NCBI RefSeq assembly: GCF_029504655.1 | Contig: NZ_JAQFIL010000001.1 | Coordinates: 3,911,001 to 3,975,000 of the forward strand | Length of the DNA stretch: 64,000 bases | Source: Catalinimonas alkaloidigena | GTDB lineage: Bacteria > Bacteroidota > Bacteroidia > Cytophagales > Cyclobacteriaceae | Direction of reading: 5' to 3' | The notes under the pieces: model-generated | What the model was told of the DNA's origin: nothing | Databases searched by the model: none | What the model saw: only the letters and a program-made list of their open reading frames with translations | Shown here: positions 18,837 through 27,031 of the stretch, piece by piece | Numbering within the stretch: the first letter of the stretch is position 1 | Layout of the letters: each line of letters starts with the position of its first letter | Program-made: the position numbers and the translations under genes

Positions 18837-19607
18837 AGAAATTCAGGATTCAATTATTCCTAAATATCACTGATATAGTCTCCTTATTAAATCTCAGTTA
18901 GCCTAAAATAGCACTTTGCAATATTTCATTGAGTTTTTTCTCTTTTTTAGATTAATATCTGCTAAGAATATTTGTATATACTGGTATATTCTGAGCACTG
19001 AAAAAATCAAAGTTTGAAGCGACTTATTTATATTAGCTTACTTATATCTCTCTTCTTGTTACTGTGTATTTTTATTTCCAAAAAAATACCCAAAGATTCA
19101 TTCACAATTCAACTCGCTTCAGGACCTACTACTTTCATGATACCCTGCATAATACGCCAGTGACCGGGGAAGGTACACACAAAAGGATATTCCCCTGGAG
19201 TATCCGGGGCCATAAAAGTAAGCTCAATGGTTTGTTCGGGATCTACCAGAGGTGTACTGAAAAGCACTTCGGATAGCTCAGGTATATAATTTTTCTCCGC
19301 CCCCTGAGGATCGGTTGCCAGCTGATCTGCTGCGGCACCAACGGTTTCCAGTGTCCCCGGTTGTACAATTAACAGGTTGTGCTGCATAAAGTCAGGGTTT
19401 TCAAATACAATTTTCACCGGCTTTCCTGCTTTTACCACAAACTCACTCAAGTCGTATTTCATTTCGTTCTTCACAGTCCTGATCTGTACTACCTGTGTCT
19501 TTTCCTCGGTAGCGTCTGTCAGCATTGTATTCATCTCACCAGCGGCAGGTTTGTTCCAGTAGTTTTCCATCAGAGCATCTGCTAGGATTTTACCTGCAAA
19601 TGGGGAA
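16766..19607. repeat. 2842-bp direct repeat, copy B
   Basis: Partner of 13363-16204. In this copy the azurin segment is continuous with its parent gene (ThuA/PVC-dehydrogenase gene at 19109-22649). For that end, copy B is thus the original arrangement and copy A the derived one. For the other end, the intact downstream operon belongs to copy A. Confidence 0.95.
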
Positions 19608-20509
19608 CTACCCGAGTTGAACTCTCTTTCTACCTGATACTTCCAGTTACCTGCCAGTGAAGTTTTGCTATTGCCCACCTGAATAAACATCTGCTCAGGC
19701 TCACCGCTGAAACCACCCCACCCACGGTAGTCTTCCAGCTTTACTACCACCAGATTGTTACCATGCTTTAATACATCAGCAGGAATAGGATATATTCTTT
19801 CAGTCTGGTAATCGTCCTTTGTCCCCCCTACCCTGAATCCATTCACCCAGACTTCATCGGTTTCATCAATTGGACCTAATGATATGGTGCCTGCCCTTCC
19901 TGCTGAATGTGCAGGCAGATTTATAATCTTCCTAAACCAAACGATACCATCTATGTCAAGGCCCGAGCGTTCCAGAAACTCCGGCAACTTCATCAGTTTC
20001 CAGTCATCATCTGCGTAACCCATATTTTCCCTTGAAGGCATAGCTGCTTTTTGAGCCTGCAACTCTTCATAACGGGGATTAGCAGCCAGATAGGCTGACA
20101 TGAAACCATCCCTATGGCGACTGCCTGCCAGGTAAGCAGCTTTAGCAAGCCAGGCATCATTCTGTACATTTTCATCCTGAGTTAAGGCAAAAAGCTTCTC
20201 CCCTATTCCTTTTGAAGTTGGCATATCCGCTAAAGCTAAAACGGTAGCCAAACGAGTATGAGGGTCTGGATCTTCAGTAATTTGTGAACGCAATATTGCC
20301 TGATTGGCCCAGGGTGTGGAAGGTAAAACTTGTACCGCCGCCTTTCTTACTCCGGCAGCAGGATGATTGAGAGCATCTACAGCCACCCGGTAAGCTTCTT
20401 CATTTACATTATCTTCAAGTACTCCCAGCCCGTGCATTGTCCACAGTGCGTGTAAGGCGGCATTACCAAGACCCATATCATCGGTTTCTTTTGTTTTCAA
20501 CCAACTCAA
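19109..20509 (-). CDS. C-terminal part of split ThuA/PVC-dehydrogenase protein: HEAT, jelly-roll and azurin domains
   Basis: Second half of a gene split by a frameshift; 466 codons from a TTG at 20509 that is probably not a real start. It contains HEAT-like helices (about 10-140, ALHALWTMHGLGVLEDN, HPAAGVRKAAVQVLP), a galactose-binding-like jelly roll (about 175-300, DEVWVNGFRVGG, NNLVVVKLEDYRGWGGFSG) and a plastocyanin/azurin domain (about 335-466). The type 1 copper ligands are His377, Cys445, His450 and Met454 in the order expected of azurin. Such C-terminal copper domains are known on PVC-type membrane-bound dehydrogenases, where they are thought to pass electrons. Without the N-terminal half it has no signal peptide. 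Its last 499 bases are duplicated at 15706-16204. Confidence 0.8.
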   Translation of the reverse strand: MSWLKTKETDDMGLGNAALHALWTMHGLGVLEDNVNEEAYRVAVDALNHPAAGVRKAAVQVLPSTPWANQAILRSQITEDPDPHTRLATVLALADMPTSKGIGEKLFALTQDENVQNDAWLAKAAYLAGSRHRDGFMSAYLAANPRYEELQAQKAAMPSRENMGYADDDWKLMKLPEFLERSGLDIDGIVWFRKIINLPAHSAGRAGTISLGPIDETDEVWVNGFRVGGTKDDYQTERIYPIPADVLKHGNNLVVVKLEDYRGWGGFSGEPEQMFIQVGNSKTSLAGNWKYQVEREFNSGSSPFAGKILADALMENYWNKPAAGEMNTMLTDATEEKTQVVQIRTVKNEMKYDLSEFVVKAGKPVKIVFENPDFMQHNLLIVQPGTLETVGAAADQLATDPQGAEKNYIPELSEVLFSTPLVDPEQTIELTFMAPDTPGEYPFVCTFPGHWRIMQGIMKVVGPEAS

Positions 20510-22649
20510 GGAGTTCAGGCAAAATATCGGTTTCGCCTCTTTCTACCAGTAAGCGTTGAGCAGTGAGTCTCCAGAACATATTGTCATCATTTAGTGCTTC
20601 CACCAAGCCTTCAGGATCTTCCATACTCAGGCTCATATGCTCATCAGGTTCAGCTCCTTTGTAGACAATACGCCAGATACGGCCATGCTGACGGTCACGT
20701 AGGGGGTTCACGTACGCGTTACCTTCGCCAGTTTCTGCTTCATACCCACCTCGCTCCAGTGTAGGGGTTGGGTTATGCTGTACAATAAAGTTATACCAGT
20801 CAGCCACCCAAACCGCTCCGTCAGGTCCTACCCTGGCTTCCACCGGAGACACCCATTCGTCGGCACTTGCCAATAGGTTGCCGCCATTTTTTTCAACAAA
20901 GCCCGCTCCTTCTTTTTCTAGAATGGCAGTGTGCACTACACCTCCGGTTGGCTCACAAACGAATGCAATACGGTTCCAGTAGTTTTTGGGGAAATTTCGG
21001 GCGGTATAAAAATTGTGACCGGCTGCAGCGGTAAACCCACCCCATACATCTACCTGACGTACATTAGGCGTGAGCGTCTGCATGATATAGTGACCATCTA
21101 TTTTGGTACTACCGCTTACTGGCAGTCCGTCTACATTTTCATAGTAAGCATTGGGAATACCCATGAAAACACTATGCGTGTTGTTGGCAGTTGAAGCAAA
21201 AACATCAAAAGTCTCCGTGAAGCCTAGCCCCCAGGTGTTATTACTGGTACGGGTCAGAAACTCAAAGCGGTTCCCCGCCGGTTCACTCGCATCCGGTTTC
21301 AGTCGGTAGATACCCTGACCGAACTGATGATTTTTTCCGCCAATAGTACCTTCAAAACCAGAGTAACCTACTACGCCCCAAATCCAGTTGTCTATACCAT
21401 ACTTAAGGTTAGAGGGTCCGGCATGGGTGTCAAAGGTACCCCAGCCATTTACCAGAACTTTTCGCTCATCGGCCTTATCATCACCGTCAGTATCTTTGAG
21501 AAAGAGAAAGTCAGGTGCCTGAGAGACCACTACGCCACCATTGACAAAAGTCAGACTGGTGGGAATATTCAGTTGGTCAGCAAAAATGGTGAACTTATCC
21601 GCTTTTCCATCGCCATCAGTGTCTTCGCAAATTTTGATTCTGTCATCGCCCACTCCTGAATCATTTCTAACGGTGTTTGGGTAATCAACAGTTTCTATCA
21701 CCCACAGCCTACCTTTTTCATCCCAGTCCATGGCGATTGGGTTGATGATATCCGGTTCTGAGGCAAATAATTCCAAGCTGAAATCCGGTGGAACCTGTAT
21801 GAGCTTTTTAGATTCTTCAGGAGAAAGAGGAAGCTGGTACTTAGGTGCAAGATCTCTTTTCTCGTAGTTGGGTATGCTGTCTTTATCAACATATTCAAGC
21901 TTAGGAATATCCCGCACATATGCCTGCCACTGCTCAATTGCCTGATCACTCACTGCCCATAATACGCCCTGTTCAATCATCTTGTGAAACCCGGGCTTAC
22001 TCCAGGCTTTTTCATCATGACCTGAGGCTGTATAAAATACTCTTCCTTCACCCTGCTCCCGCACCCAGGTCCAGGGCTCATGATGATCGCCTTCTACTCT
22101 TTTCATCAATACAGTACGATCCTCATTATGCTTGTGATGGACATAGGTCTCATCCCATGCGGAAAACTCTTCTACACCTTCCATAGCCGGATGCTCGGGC
22201 TGAATGATATCCGCTACAAATGTAGCCGTATCATGGCTATGAAACTGGGCACCTACCAGGTCTATGTATGCTTCTGAATTCTGGAAACAGAAGCTGGCAC
22301 TATGGATAGGAATAAAGCCTTTTCCTCCTTCCACGAAATCTATTAAAGCTTTTTCCTGGGAAGGCGTAATGGTTTCATGGTTAGCATAAATCATCAGCCC
22401 ATCATATTTGCTGAGCGTTTCAGCATTCAGGTCTGATTGATTTTCTGTATAAGTGAGGTTGATACCTTTCATGAAGAGTGGTGCAGCCAGCATAGGCATC
22501 AATATCTCAGAATTATGATGCTCACTATCGTGACCCAGGAAGAGAATTTGTATGGGTTTGGGACCAGTTTCGGCTTGCTGCTGTTCAGATTTACAGCCCA
22601 GTATCAACAAACACAGTAGGTAGCAGTACCAATTCCTCGCAATTTTCAT
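20478..22649 (-). CDS. N-terminal part of split lipoprotein: ThuA domain and PVC-type dehydrogenase propeller
   Basis: A 723-residue frame with a lipoprotein signal (LLILGC, Cys19). A ThuA-like glutamine-amidotransferase fold follows (about 32-245, ILFLGHDSEHHN, GFIPIHSASFCF). A PVC-type membrane-bound dehydrogenase propeller (about 285-650) has calcium-loop-like DTDGDGKADKF and KDTDGDDKADE motifs and RVGPDGAVWVADWYN. The first HEAT repeat then begins and is interrupted. One extra base in the T run at 20494-20497 (four A on the coding strand) moves the frame. With three A the protein reads ELVENKETDDMGLG and continues into 20509-19109, for a full product of about 1180 residues. Known of the family: periplasmic sugar or aldose oxidation linked to ThuA-type keto-sugar metabolism. 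Either a real mutation or an assembly error. Confidence 0.85.
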   Translation of the reverse strand: MKIARNWYCYLLCLLILGCKSEQQQAETGPKPIQILFLGHDSEHHNSEILMPMLAAPLFMKGINLTYTENQSDLNAETLSKYDGLMIYANHETITPSQEKALIDFVEGGKGFIPIHSASFCFQNSEAYIDLVGAQFHSHDTATFVADIIQPEHPAMEGVEEFSAWDETYVHHKHNEDRTVLMKRVEGDHHEPWTWVREQGEGRVFYTASGHDEKAWSKPGFHKMIEQGVLWAVSDQAIEQWQAYVRDIPKLEYVDKDSIPNYEKRDLAPKYQLPLSPEESKKLIQVPPDFSLELFASEPDIINPIAMDWDEKGRLWVIETVDYPNTVRNDSGVGDDRIKICEDTDGDGKADKFTIFADQLNIPTSLTFVNGGVVVSQAPDFLFLKDTDGDDKADERKVLVNGWGTFDTHAGPSNLKYGIDNWIWGVVGYSGFEGTIGGKNHQFGQGIYRLKPDASEPAGNRFEFLTRTSNNTWGLGFTETFDVFASTANNTHSVFMGIPNAYYENVDGLPVSGSTKIDGHYIMQTLTPNVRQVDVWGGFTAAAGHNFYTARNFPKNYWNRIAFVCEPTGGVVHTAILEKEGAGFVEKNGGNLLASADEWVSPVEARVGPDGAVWVADWYNFIVQHNPTPTLERGGYEAETGEGNAYVNPLRDRQHGRIWRIVYKGAEPDEHMSLSMEDPEGLVEALNDDNMFWRLTAQRLLVERGETDILPELLELVENKRNR

Positions 22650-22945
22650 GATTTTGTAGGTTGTTTATTGCTAAAGTCATTATTTTAATAAATAAAAACA
22701 TACAGTATTTTACCCTATATCTGCACTATTTTATCCCAATTGATAAAGAATACATGCATATCATGATAATTTAGTTTTACCTTTATATATCCGCTTCAAT
22801 TTTACATACCAAACAGACCTTAGAAAGACATTCATTGCATTTAAGTATTACTGCTCAATTCAGAAAAGACTTTATCCTATTCTCTTTTAACATTTGGGTT
22901 TCAATGGTTATATTGGGAAGGCATACCATTTAAGTTAATGCTTGA

Positions 22946-23242
22946 AAAAATTGCCAAGACTCCCTGATATGGCTTATTCCTGCTAATATTTTTATTGTTG
23001 CTTGTACTTTTTTTCATTATACAGTCAATCATAAAGGTGACCCAGGCAATGGCTTTGGATTTTATTTACCTTTTTGTTTAGCTTCTCTCGGTTTTATCAA
23101 TGTCATAGTTGTAAAACTCAAACTGTTCTTATCAACGCTGCTCACCACCATCGTAAGCGGATTCATTGTGTTTATTGCTTACAGTAAGTTTAATGCACCA
23201 GATTTAAATGACACAGAAAGTCAACAGTTGACCTATCATTGA
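22946..23242 (+). pseudogene. Remnant of a small membrane protein, no start codon
   Basis: An open frame of 98 codons runs from just after a TGA at 22943-22945 to TGA at 23240-23242 without an in-frame ATG. The translation shows three hydrophobic helices (WLIPANIFIVACTFF, FYLPFCLASLGFINVIVV, LLTTIVSGFIVFIAY) and a polar tail (NAPDLNDTESQQL). An ATG at 22939 is in another frame and quickly stops. This looks like the surviving end of a membrane protein gene; I do not recognise the family. Confidence 0.35.
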
Positions 23243-23266
23243 CCTGATAGTCAAAAAACGATAGCT

Positions 23267-23502
23267 ATGCCTTTTCAAATAAGTAATTTCGGTCATATTT
23301 TATTGAAAGCACCGTTCAATGATTCCAGAGGGCTATTTTTATTTGACACCGAAGCAGGAATTACTACCATCTAAGTAAACAAGAATTTACCAATGTAGTG
23401 TATTATGAAAAGAGATATGTTGACCTAACCGGTCTACAACTTATCAAAGCTTTTTGTGAGAGCAATACTGGATTATCGTGGTCAAAACTTATATTTGGTT
23501 AG
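23267..23502 (+). pseudogene. Decayed retropepsin-like aspartic protease fragment
   Basis: An ATG at 23267 opens 35 codons reading GHILLKAPFNDSRGLFLFDT, then EAGITTI and a TAA at 23372. Skipping two bases there, the frame continues SKQEFTNVVYYEKRYVDLTG to a TAG at 23500. The FDTEAG matches the FDTGAG active-site motif of secreted retropepsin-like proteases of Bacteroidota, with the catalytic-loop glycine changed to glutamate. A broken frame and a spoiled motif together indicate a pseudogene. The family call rests on one motif and is tentative. Confidence 0.35.
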
Positions 23503-23842
23503 AAAAGATAGGGAAGCGATAATATGAAATCATTAACCATTCTAACAAAGACTAATATTGACGCACAGTATAGCAAAGTAATGAATGAAAAAAGTTTTAT
23601 TGATATTTCGCTTAATCATTAGCTTAGCGAGAATGTACAAAGAATAACGCAAAAAAAAGATGCCACAGACAGCAGATATCCATTCTACTGCGCATCAAGA
23701 ATTTGGGGAAATTCTATAAGCGAAAACGAAAACATTATCAGCAGGGACTCAGTGAAGTTGCCCAATGGGAAATTAAACATGCACCCATCACAATTAATTT
23801 GACCAATGGATACTTTATTGCCCCCTGATGTATCATAAGCAT
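23503..23842. other. Non-coding, decayed stretch
   Basis: No intact gene is visible. A short plus-strand frame ending at TGA 23826-23828 (reading QGLSEVAQWEIKHAPITINL) has no start and looks like another fragment. The stretch continues the decayed region that begins near 22650 and ends at the terminator of the next operon. Confidence 0.5.
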
Positions 23843-23878
23843 AAAAAATTGCCGGAGAGATTTATCCAGCAATTTTTT
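23843..23878 (-). terminator. Rho-independent terminator after the Gfo/Idh operon
   Basis: A 10-bp perfect stem, AAAAAATTGC with GCAATTTTTT, and a 16-base loop lies 22 bases beyond the stop of the oxidoreductase gene. On the minus strand the stem ends in a T run. Confidence 0.7.
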
Positions 23879-23900
23879 CACTATAAAAACCAAATCTTTT

Positions 23901-25031
23901 CTATTGCCGCAGGGTAAAATCAGGCATTTTCATCACTTCACCGTTTTTCTGCGCCGACTCATGGGCAATGATACCCACGCAGGTAATATTGGCTGACTGC
24001 ACCGCATTAGGATAAGGATCTTCACCCTTTACCAGCGCATCCAGGAATGCATGCACCAGATGGGGATGTGAACCGCCATGACCTGCTCCCTGCGTAAAGG
24101 ACAAATGCTGATGCTCATCTTCATCATATACCCCTTTGGTGGTAAAATGCTGTATCTCTTCCGGCAGCAGTTTGGCATAATCCGGACATTCTACCTCTTG
24201 GGGTATTTCCGGCTCAGGCTTCTTGGCGGTATGTACCACCAGAGGATTACCTTCTATCAGGGGCCATTCCACTCCCTTTTTAGAACCGTAGACTTCAAAG
24301 CTCTCCCTGTACTGACGGGCCACATCAAAAAGTGAACGGTAGATATGACCGGTGAGATCAGAGTTTCGGAATTTGATATGCGTAGTTTCTACCGCATAAG
24401 GTGAATTGTAGTGCTTGTGGAGTTCTTCGCGAATGGTACCGGAACCAAAGCAGGAAACGTATTCCGCTTCAGCGCGGGTAAGTCCGAGTACAGGGCCTAC
24501 GCAGTGCGTAGCATAATACATTGGCGGTAAGCCCGGCCAGTAATTGGGCCAGCCGTCCATATCCTGCTGATGACTGGCTTTCAAAAACTGCACTTTGCCC
24601 AGTTCGCCCTTCTCATAAAGTTCTTTCATATACAGGAACTCACGGGCATAGACTACAGTCTCCATCATCATATAGGTCAGACCTGTTTCTTGTGTAAGCT
24701 TTACGATTTGCTCACACTCCTCCACCGTAGTGGCCATTGGCACCGTACAGGCCACATGCTTACCTGCTTTCAGTGCTTTAATAGACTGTGTAGCATGATC
24801 GGGAATGGGCGTATTGATATGTACCGCATCCACTTCGGGGTCTTTCAGCAATTCATCATATGAAGTATAGCGATTTTCAATGCCGAAGGCATCCCCTATT
24901 TCGTCTAGTTTGGACTGGGTGCGCTGGCAAATGGCATACATATTAGCGTGGGGATGCTTCTGGTAGATAGGAATAAATTCCGCTCCAAAGCCTAAGCCGA
25001 TGATGGCAATATTAATCTTATCTTTTCGCAT
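23901..25031 (-). CDS. Gfo/Idh/MocA-family NAD(P)-dependent oxidoreductase
   Basis: A cytoplasmic sugar or inositol oxidoreductase of 376 residues. The N-terminal Rossmann fold opens with IAIIGLGFGAEFIPIYQKHP. It is followed by the family's VDAVHINTPIPDHATQSIKA and the cofactor/catalytic EKP-like segment, here KAGKHVACTVPMATTVEECE, in which EKP is changed to TVP. The C-terminal alpha/beta domain supplies the substrate pocket (GHIYRSLFDVARQYRESFEV). The changed EKP motif removes the usual lysine, which is uncommon and may mean altered catalysis. The gene starts 10 bases after the sugar epimerase gene, so the two form an operon, with a divergent AraC regulator. A role in keto-sugar catabolism is inferred. 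Confidence 0.9.
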   Translation of the reverse strand: MRKDKINIAIIGLGFGAEFIPIYQKHPHANMYAICQRTQSKLDEIGDAFGIENRYTSYDELLKDPEVDAVHINTPIPDHATQSIKALKAGKHVACTVPMATTVEECEQIVKLTQETGLTYMMMETVVYAREFLYMKELYEKGELGKVQFLKASHQQDMDGWPNYWPGLPPMYYATHCVGPVLGLTRAEAEYVSCFGSGTIREELHKHYNSPYAVETTHIKFRNSDLTGHIYRSLFDVARQYRESFEVYGSKKGVEWPLIEGNPLVVHTAKKPEPEIPQEVECPDYAKLLPEEIQHFTTKGVYDEDEHQHLSFTQGAGHGGSHPHLVHAFLDALVKGEDPYPNAVQSANITCVGIIAHESAQKNGEVMKMPDFTLRQ

Positions 25032-25041
25032 AGGTGTAGTA

Positions 25042-25899
25042 TTAATAGTTAAAAGTCTTTTTCATAAATTCCAGACCATCGGAAGCAAACTGGTCCTGAT
25101 CATCCGCCAGATGACGCCAGATACAGACAGCTCCTGCCAGTTCCTTGATCTCAGGTGTGAAGCTTTCAATAGAGATGACACCATCATAGGCTATCCCTTC
25201 CAGCCCTTTGCACAGGCTGTCCCATCGGACTGAGCCGGTGCCCGGCGTACCCCGATAGTTGTCGGCGATCTGCAGGTGGATAAGTTTGTCACCCGCCAGT
25301 TTAACTGCTTTTTCCATATCGGGTTCTTCTATATTCATATGGAAGACATCCACCATGATTTTGGCTGCATCATGATTGATATCTTTGATCAGGCGCTGCA
25401 CATCTTCCACCGTATTGATCAGGTCTGACTCAAAACGATTGAGCGCTTCTATCGCTAAAGAAAGACCTTCTTCGCTGGCCATACTACAGACTTTTTGGAG
25501 ATTGGTAACAGCTCTGTCCCACTCTACTTTTCGCTCTTCCGGACTGAGCATGCGGGTTTTACCTACTGCAGCATACATGGGGCCCGCCAGAAAATCAGCA
25601 TCCCAATCCTTGCAAAGCTTGAAGCAGTCAGCGATATAGTCAAAGCAGGTCTGGTGTACTGCAGGATCAGCATGGGTAAGATCACGGCTAGGCCCAAAAG
25701 CTCCACATACTACTGCTTTGAGACCGTATTCTTCCAAAGCTTCTCTCACTTTTTTGCCATCAATCAGATCAGGATATTCCACCGGAATTTCTACTACATC
25801 ATAACCCATTTTCTTAATTTTCGGAAAGAGGGTCTGAGCAGAAGCTGTATTAAATGGAGATGTCCACAGCCAAGTACTCACGCCAAAAGTAGGTTGCAT
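25042..25899 (-). CDS. Sugar phosphate isomerase/epimerase (xylose isomerase-like TIM barrel)
   Basis: A 285-residue TIM-barrel enzyme of the D-tagatose/D-psicose 3-epimerase type. It begins FGVSTWLWTSPFNT. The metal ligands expected in the family are visible: Glu in LAIEALNRFES, Asp/His in IMVDVFHMNIEE, His in LIHLQIADNYRGTPG and Glu in VISIESF. The length is typical. It is the first gene of the operon with the Gfo/Idh/MocA enzyme, a common pairing in degradation of inositol, keto-sugars or modified hexoses. The substrate cannot be read from sequence. A divergent AraC regulator starts 174 bases away. Confidence 0.9.
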   Translation of the reverse strand: MQPTFGVSTWLWTSPFNTASAQTLFPKIKKMGYDVVEIPVEYPDLIDGKKVREALEEYGLKAVVCGAFGPSRDLTHADPAVHQTCFDYIADCFKLCKDWDADFLAGPMYAAVGKTRMLSPEERKVEWDRAVTNLQKVCSMASEEGLSLAIEALNRFESDLINTVEDVQRLIKDINHDAAKIMVDVFHMNIEEPDMEKAVKLAGDKLIHLQIADNYRGTPGTGSVRWDSLCKGLEGIAYDGVISIESFTPEIKELAGAVCIWRHLADDQDQFASDGLEFMKKTFNY

Positions 25900-26072
25900 A
25901 TGGATATGTTAGTGTCTTAAAAAATGAATTTCAGTTTGCTTTTACCTTTGAAGGGTAAAATACAATGATTGAAAATGTAGTTTACAATTTCATACTGTAT
26001 GTTACCAATTACAAGCACTTTTTTGCCATCATTAGAATATTTTTACTTTTGCTGGGATAAATTAGTGTAACT

Positions 26073-26975
26073 ATGCCACATGCTCTGCGAAAATCGCCTA
26101 TCCCTGAGACCCATACTTTTATCATCAGGGAATTAAAAGAACCTTATTTTGATCCCAACTGGCATTTTCATCAGGAGTATCAGCTTTTTGTAGTGCTTAA
26201 AGGCTCAGGAACACGCTTTGTCGGCGACAACATCAAATCTTTTGAAGAAGGTGATGTGGTATTCACCGGCCCCAACCTACCGCATCTCTGGCGAAGTGAT
26301 GTGATTTATTTTGATGGGAATCCCGATCTATATACCCATGGCATTGTTATTTACTTACATGAACACTTTCCCGGAAAAGACCTGATCAGGAAAGAAGAGG
26401 CTATTCGTCTCCGTCATTTCCTAGAAAGATCAAAATTAGGTTTGGAAATACTGGGTAACTCAGCGAAAAAAATCACCCACATGATGCAGCAACTTCTAAA
26501 AAAAGAGGGCTTGGAAAGCATCATCTTTCTACTTCAGATTCTCAATGAACTGATGCATTCAAATGAAATTTGTGAACTTTCCAGTCCCGGCTACACCAAT
26601 ACGCTCAAGGATGGTGACACTGAGATCATGAACCTTATCCATGCGTATGTAATGGACAACTTCAAGCAAAAAATCAGTCTCAAAGAGGTAGCTTCTATTG
26701 CCAATATGACGCCCTCTTCTTTCAGCAGATACTTTAAGATGCATGCAAACAAAACCTTTACTGAGCTAGTCTGTGAGGTAAGAATTGGCTATGCCTGCCG
26801 CCTCCTTATCGAAAAAAAGATGAATGTATCTCAGGCCTGCTACGAAAGCGGCTATCAGACGATTACCAACTTTAACCGTCAGTTTAAGACGCTCATGAAG
26901 CGAACTCCGCTGCAGTTTAAAAAAGAATATGAAGAAACACCCCATACGCATGCCAAAGTTGCAAGCTCTAAATAG
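26073..26975 (+). CDS. AraC-family transcriptional regulator with cupin sensor
   Basis: A 300-residue DNA-binding regulator. The N-terminal cupin domain (about 18-110) shows HFHQEYQLFVVLKGSG and FTGPNLPHLWRSD. The C-terminal AraC domain (about 190-285) has two helix-turn-helix units (KISLKEVASIANMTPSSFSR and MNVSQACYESGYQTITNF) and the conserved R-TPLQFKKEY end. It is divergent from the epimerase-oxidoreductase operon, the usual place for a sugar-responsive local activator, so it probably controls that operon through the 25900-26072 gap. The inducer is unknown. Confidence 0.9.
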   Translation: MPHALRKSPIPETHTFIIRELKEPYFDPNWHFHQEYQLFVVLKGSGTRFVGDNIKSFEEGDVVFTGPNLPHLWRSDVIYFDGNPDLYTHGIVIYLHEHFPGKDLIRKEEAIRLRHFLERSKLGLEILGNSAKKITHMMQQLLKKEGLESIIFLLQILNELMHSNEICELSSPGYTNTLKDGDTEIMNLIHAYVMDNFKQKISLKEVASIANMTPSSFSRYFKMHANKTFTELVCEVRIGYACRLLIEKKMNVSQACYESGYQTITNFNRQFKTLMKRTPLQFKKEYEETPHTHAKVASSK

Positions 26976-27031
26976 ACTACGATTTTTGTTGGAAAACCAA
27001 TCTTAAAACATATAAGGTTGTAAAAAATTAC

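Noticed and set aside
13363..19607. Composite transposon as cause of the duplication
   Set aside because: No transposase gene, inverted repeat or target duplication lies at the four repeat edges.
20478..20509. Programmed ribosomal frameshifting in the split dehydrogenase gene
   Set aside because: The needed shift is +1 at a plain A run with no slippery heptamer, stop-codon context or stimulatory hairpin that I can see; a mutation or sequencing error is simpler.
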